From contig NZ_CANMPQ010000001.1 of NCBI RefSeq assembly GCF_947499695.1, forward strand, positions 1,674,001 to 1,738,000: a stretch of 64,000 nt of DNA, in the 5' to 3' direction. Under the pieces are notes generated by a model that had not been told where the DNA came from, made no database searches, and was given only the letters and a program-made list of their open reading frames with translations. The position numbers and the translations under genes were made by a program. This DNA is from an uncultured Allomuricauda sp. (lineage in GTDB: Bacteria > Bacteroidota > Bacteroidia > Flavobacteriales > Flavobacteriaceae). Positions 61,960 through 64,000 of this stretch are shown one piece after another; the first letter of the stretch is position 1; the number at the start of each line of letters is the position of its first letter.

Positions 61960-62178
61960 ATAATCATCCTATTGATTGCGCAAAGGTGAAAACGCCATAA
62001 CGACCAGTCGAAATTGAGTTTTCTTCAAAATAGAAACGTCAAAATTAGAGCCTTAATAAAAAAAGTTAAAAAAAATTGTCTATAAACCAAAAAATGTGCG
62101 CTTATACTATTATGTGCACGTCGTACACCTTTTAAATAGTTTACTGTTTTAGGTTAATCAACTGCATAAAAACCAACC

Positions 62179-63222
62179 ATGGAACACGAAGAAAATAGTC
62201 ACGAATTGAACACTAAAGAACGTGAGCATTTGAAAAAAAGGATAACAACATCCATTTTCAAATATCGCCGTCAAAAGAAAGCCATAAGCTACGTTGCTGG
62301 AATTGCCTCAGTAGCAGTCGTGGCTTTTTTCTCTTTTGGAGTTTACCTCGACAACTCTCAAAATCCATCTATAGAAGCCTTTGTTGAATCATCTACAACC
62401 ACGATTGATCCAAAATCAGATAAAGTCACGCTGGTATTTGAAGAAGGGAAAAGCATAAATATTGATGGAGACAATTCCAATATCGCATATTCCAGTAGTG
62501 GTGAAAAAGTTACAATTGGCAAAAATGATCAACTCAAACAGTCCAGTAAGAAAAATAATGAAGTTGTATACAACACATTGATTGTACCTTACGGAAAGCG
62601 GTCCACCGTTCAATTATCAGACGGCACCACGGTTTGGTTGAATTCAGGATCCAAATTGGTTTACCCTGTTACTTTTAACCAGAATAAAAGAGAAGTTTTT
62701 TTGGAGGGTGAGGGTATTTTTGATGTAGCCCATAACAAGAAACAACCCTTTTTGGTCCTCTCAAAAGACCATGAAATTGAAGTGCTGGGAACTGTTTTTA
62801 ATATCAGTAGCTATTCCGACGACAATACGGTTAGCACTACGCTTAAAAGCGGAAGTGTTCAAATAAAGTACAAAGTCGATTCTTTTTTCAAGAGTCAGGA
62901 GGTGTTAAAAATAACTCCGGGAACTCAATCTGTTTACGGTAAAAATTCCAACACCATATATTCCAAAAGTGTTGATGTAGAAAAATATTTTTCATGGAAA
63001 GATGGAGTTTTCATCTTTAAAAATGACAACCTCAAGCATATCATGAAAAGACTTTCGCGGTACTACAATGTGGATATATCCGTGGACAATAAAGAATTGG
63101 AGAATCAGACTTTCTCCGGATACCTTGATTTAAAGGAAAATGTTGAAAATGTGATTAGTATAATCAAGGAAACATCAGATTTTGAGTACACCACAAATGA
63201 CAACCAAATATTGATTAACTAA
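62179..63222 (+). CDS. FecR-family anti-sigma factor
   Basis: 347 residues. A cytoplasmic basic part (1-38, KKRITTSIFKYRRQKK) precedes one membrane helix (about 40-58). The periplasmic FecR domain follows (about 130-230, with LSDGTTVWLNSGSKL, GEGIFDVAH, LGTVFNISSY and LKSGSVQI), then a C-terminal DUF4974 domain (about 278-347, FKNDNLKHIMKRLSRYYNV). FecR holds the sigma factor and releases it when the outer membrane receptor signals. It lies 219 nt after the sigma gene and 127 nt before its receptor. Confidence 0.95.
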   Translation: MEHEENSHELNTKEREHLKKRITTSIFKYRRQKKAISYVAGIASVAVVAFFSFGVYLDNSQNPSIEAFVESSTTTIDPKSDKVTLVFEEGKSINIDGDNSNIAYSSSGEKVTIGKNDQLKQSSKKNNEVVYNTLIVPYGKRSTVQLSDGTTVWLNSGSKLVYPVTFNQNKREVFLEGEGIFDVAHNKKQPFLVLSKDHEIEVLGTVFNISSYSDDNTVSTTLKSGSVQIKYKVDSFFKSQEVLKITPGTQSVYGKNSNTIYSKSVDVEKYFSWKDGVFIFKNDNLKHIMKRLSRYYNVDISVDNKELENQTFSGYLDLKENVENVISIIKETSDFEYTTNDNQILIN

Positions 63223-63349
63223 AACTACTAACTATATGAAATGACAACCTAAACCAAAAAAACCAGAAGATGCGCCAACACCTTCTGGCAAGCTACGAAC
63301 ATTGCTGAAAATGCCTCTCAGCAACATTAACTAATAAAAAAACTAAATT

Positions 63350-64000
63350 ATGAATAAAATTGCTAACCCTAAACCTTTAGGGAGAATAATATCCTTGAGG
63401 TCTTATCTCTGGACTATTATGAGAATTTTTCTTCTTTTTATTGCCATCGGACTTAGTTCAGGTTATGCCAACTCGAGCTATGCGCAAACTAAAATAAACC
63501 TTGACGTCAATGATGTTACCCTTGAGGATTTGTTTAAAGAAATACAAGCCAAAAGTGAGTTTATCTTTTTCTATAAAGATGATATCATTGATCCTAAACA
63601 GAAAGTAACACTTCAGCTTGAAGATGCGATGCTTTCTCAAATTTTGGAGCAAGTATTTAGTAAGACGAACTTAAGCTTTAAAATCGATGATCGCCAAGTA
63701 GTCATTGTTGAGAAGCCAATTTCCAAACCAATCAATGTTGTTTCGGAAAAAGAAGTTCAGGTTACCATCACGGGTACAGTAAACGATAATATTGGTTCAC
63801 CTCTACCCGGTGCCAACGTTATCGAAAAAGGAACTTCAAATGGTACCCAAACAGATTTTGATGGAAATTATTCCATTACTGTAGGTGCCAATGCCACATT
63901 GGTGTTTAGCTACGTAGGTTTCGCTACGCAAGAAGTTACAGTAAACGATCAAACTTCAATCAGTATTTCTATGGTTGAAGATGCAGGGCTTTTAGATGAA
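63350..64000 (+). CDS. SusC-type TonB-dependent receptor with STN domain (partial, 5' end)
   Basis: Open from ATG 63350 to the window edge (217 codons). An extended signal peptide region of about 46 residues ends in SYAQ. Then an STN domain (about 47-120, KINLDVNDVTLEDLFKEI and SQILEQVFSKTNLSF), which relays signals to FecR, and a carboxypeptidase-regulatory-like domain (about 136-215, VTITGTVND and DFDGNYSI). The plug and barrel lie outside. This receptor plus the sigma and FecR genes form one signalling and uptake system; a SusD gene is expected past the edge. Confidence 0.93.
   Translation, partial: MNKIANPKPLGRIISLRSYLWTIMRIFLLFIAIGLSSGYANSSYAQTKINLDVNDVTLEDLFKEIQAKSEFIFFYKDDIIDPKQKVTLQLEDAMLSQILEQVFSKTNLSFKIDDRQVVIVEKPISKPINVVSEKEVQVTITGTVNDNIGSPLPGANVIEKGTSNGTQTDFDGNYSITVGANATLVFSYVGFATQEVTVNDQTSISISMVEDAGLLDE

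Noticed and set aside
1..64000. tRNA, rRNA, CRISPR arrays and insertion sequences
   Set aside because: I looked in the gaps for cloverleaf stems, repeat-spacer structure and terminal repeats, and saw none. This was by eye and is not proof of absence.

Overview
The window comes from a member of the Bacteroidota, almost certainly the family Flavobacteriaceae. The evidence is two SusC-type TonB-dependent receptors, a SusD-like lipoprotein, gldJ (gliding motility), porV (type IX secretion), DUF5723 and DUF4136 proteins, an HPRT-adenylate kinase fusion, A/T-rich DNA, and promoters of the Bacteroidota type (TTTG, about 19 nt, TAnnTTTG). Several genes resemble those of the Muricauda/Flagellimonas/Maribacter group, but the genus is only a guess. 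I saw no tRNA, rRNA, CRISPR array, transposase, integrase or phage gene. Most of the window reads as stable chromosome with one accessory-looking nutrient locus at the left end and the start of another at the right end.

Layout. 1-871: tail of an unidentified gene and a convergent secreted protein of unknown function. 1296-12120: a nutrient-uptake locus (SusC, SusD-like, a small acidic lipoprotein, terminator, an arylsulfotransferase-like lipoprotein, and a large lipoprotein with two sets of seven FG-GAP/VCBS motifs around an ASPIC/UnbV domain). 12160-15014: rlmB, a rhomboid protease and rarA. 15011-20604: a leftward run of radC, a polysaccharide-deacetylase-like protein, a YjjG-type nucleotidase, and an envelope trio (lipoprotein, DUF5723 outer-membrane protein, exported protein). 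20657-24879: DUF1569 protein, a small protein, mpl, two cupins, an SDR lacking the usual catalytic residues, and DoxX. 24942-26979: a LytS/LytR-type two-component system and a small membrane protein. 27212-29955: S9 peptidase and DUF4136 lipoprotein.

30019-34449 is a purine block. The hpt-adk fusion, an acetyltransferase and obg run left, and purK-purE run right, from a shared 106-nt divergent promoter region. 34506-38294: an M3 peptidase, an ECF sigma factor with a mini zinc-binding anti-sigma-like protein, and a UbiA-like membrane protein. 38421-44929: gcvP, then a four-gene set (KAS III-like synthase, methyltransferase, glycosyltransferase, 2-hydroxyacid dehydrogenase) that looks like a small lipid or glycoconjugate pathway. 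44964-54307: PafA-like phosphatase, an MlaE/MlaF transporter pair, DUF389 protein, mannose-1-phosphate guanylyltransferase, SprT-like protein, an exported amidohydrolase, an SDR and an M28 aminopeptidase. 54430-60903: pdhC, pdhA, cdd, porV, and divergent gldJ. 61351-64000: an ECF sigma factor (TTG start), a FecR-type anti-sigma factor, and the start of a SusC receptor carrying the STN signalling domain, which together form a cell-surface signalling module cut by the window edge.

The most notable points are the SusCD locus that carries a sulfotransferase and a double seven-motif propeller instead of glycan enzymes; mosaic codon use inside its SusC; the HPRT-ADK fusion facing purEK; the absence of porU from between gldJ and porV; and the KAS III/methyltransferase/glycosyltransferase cluster.
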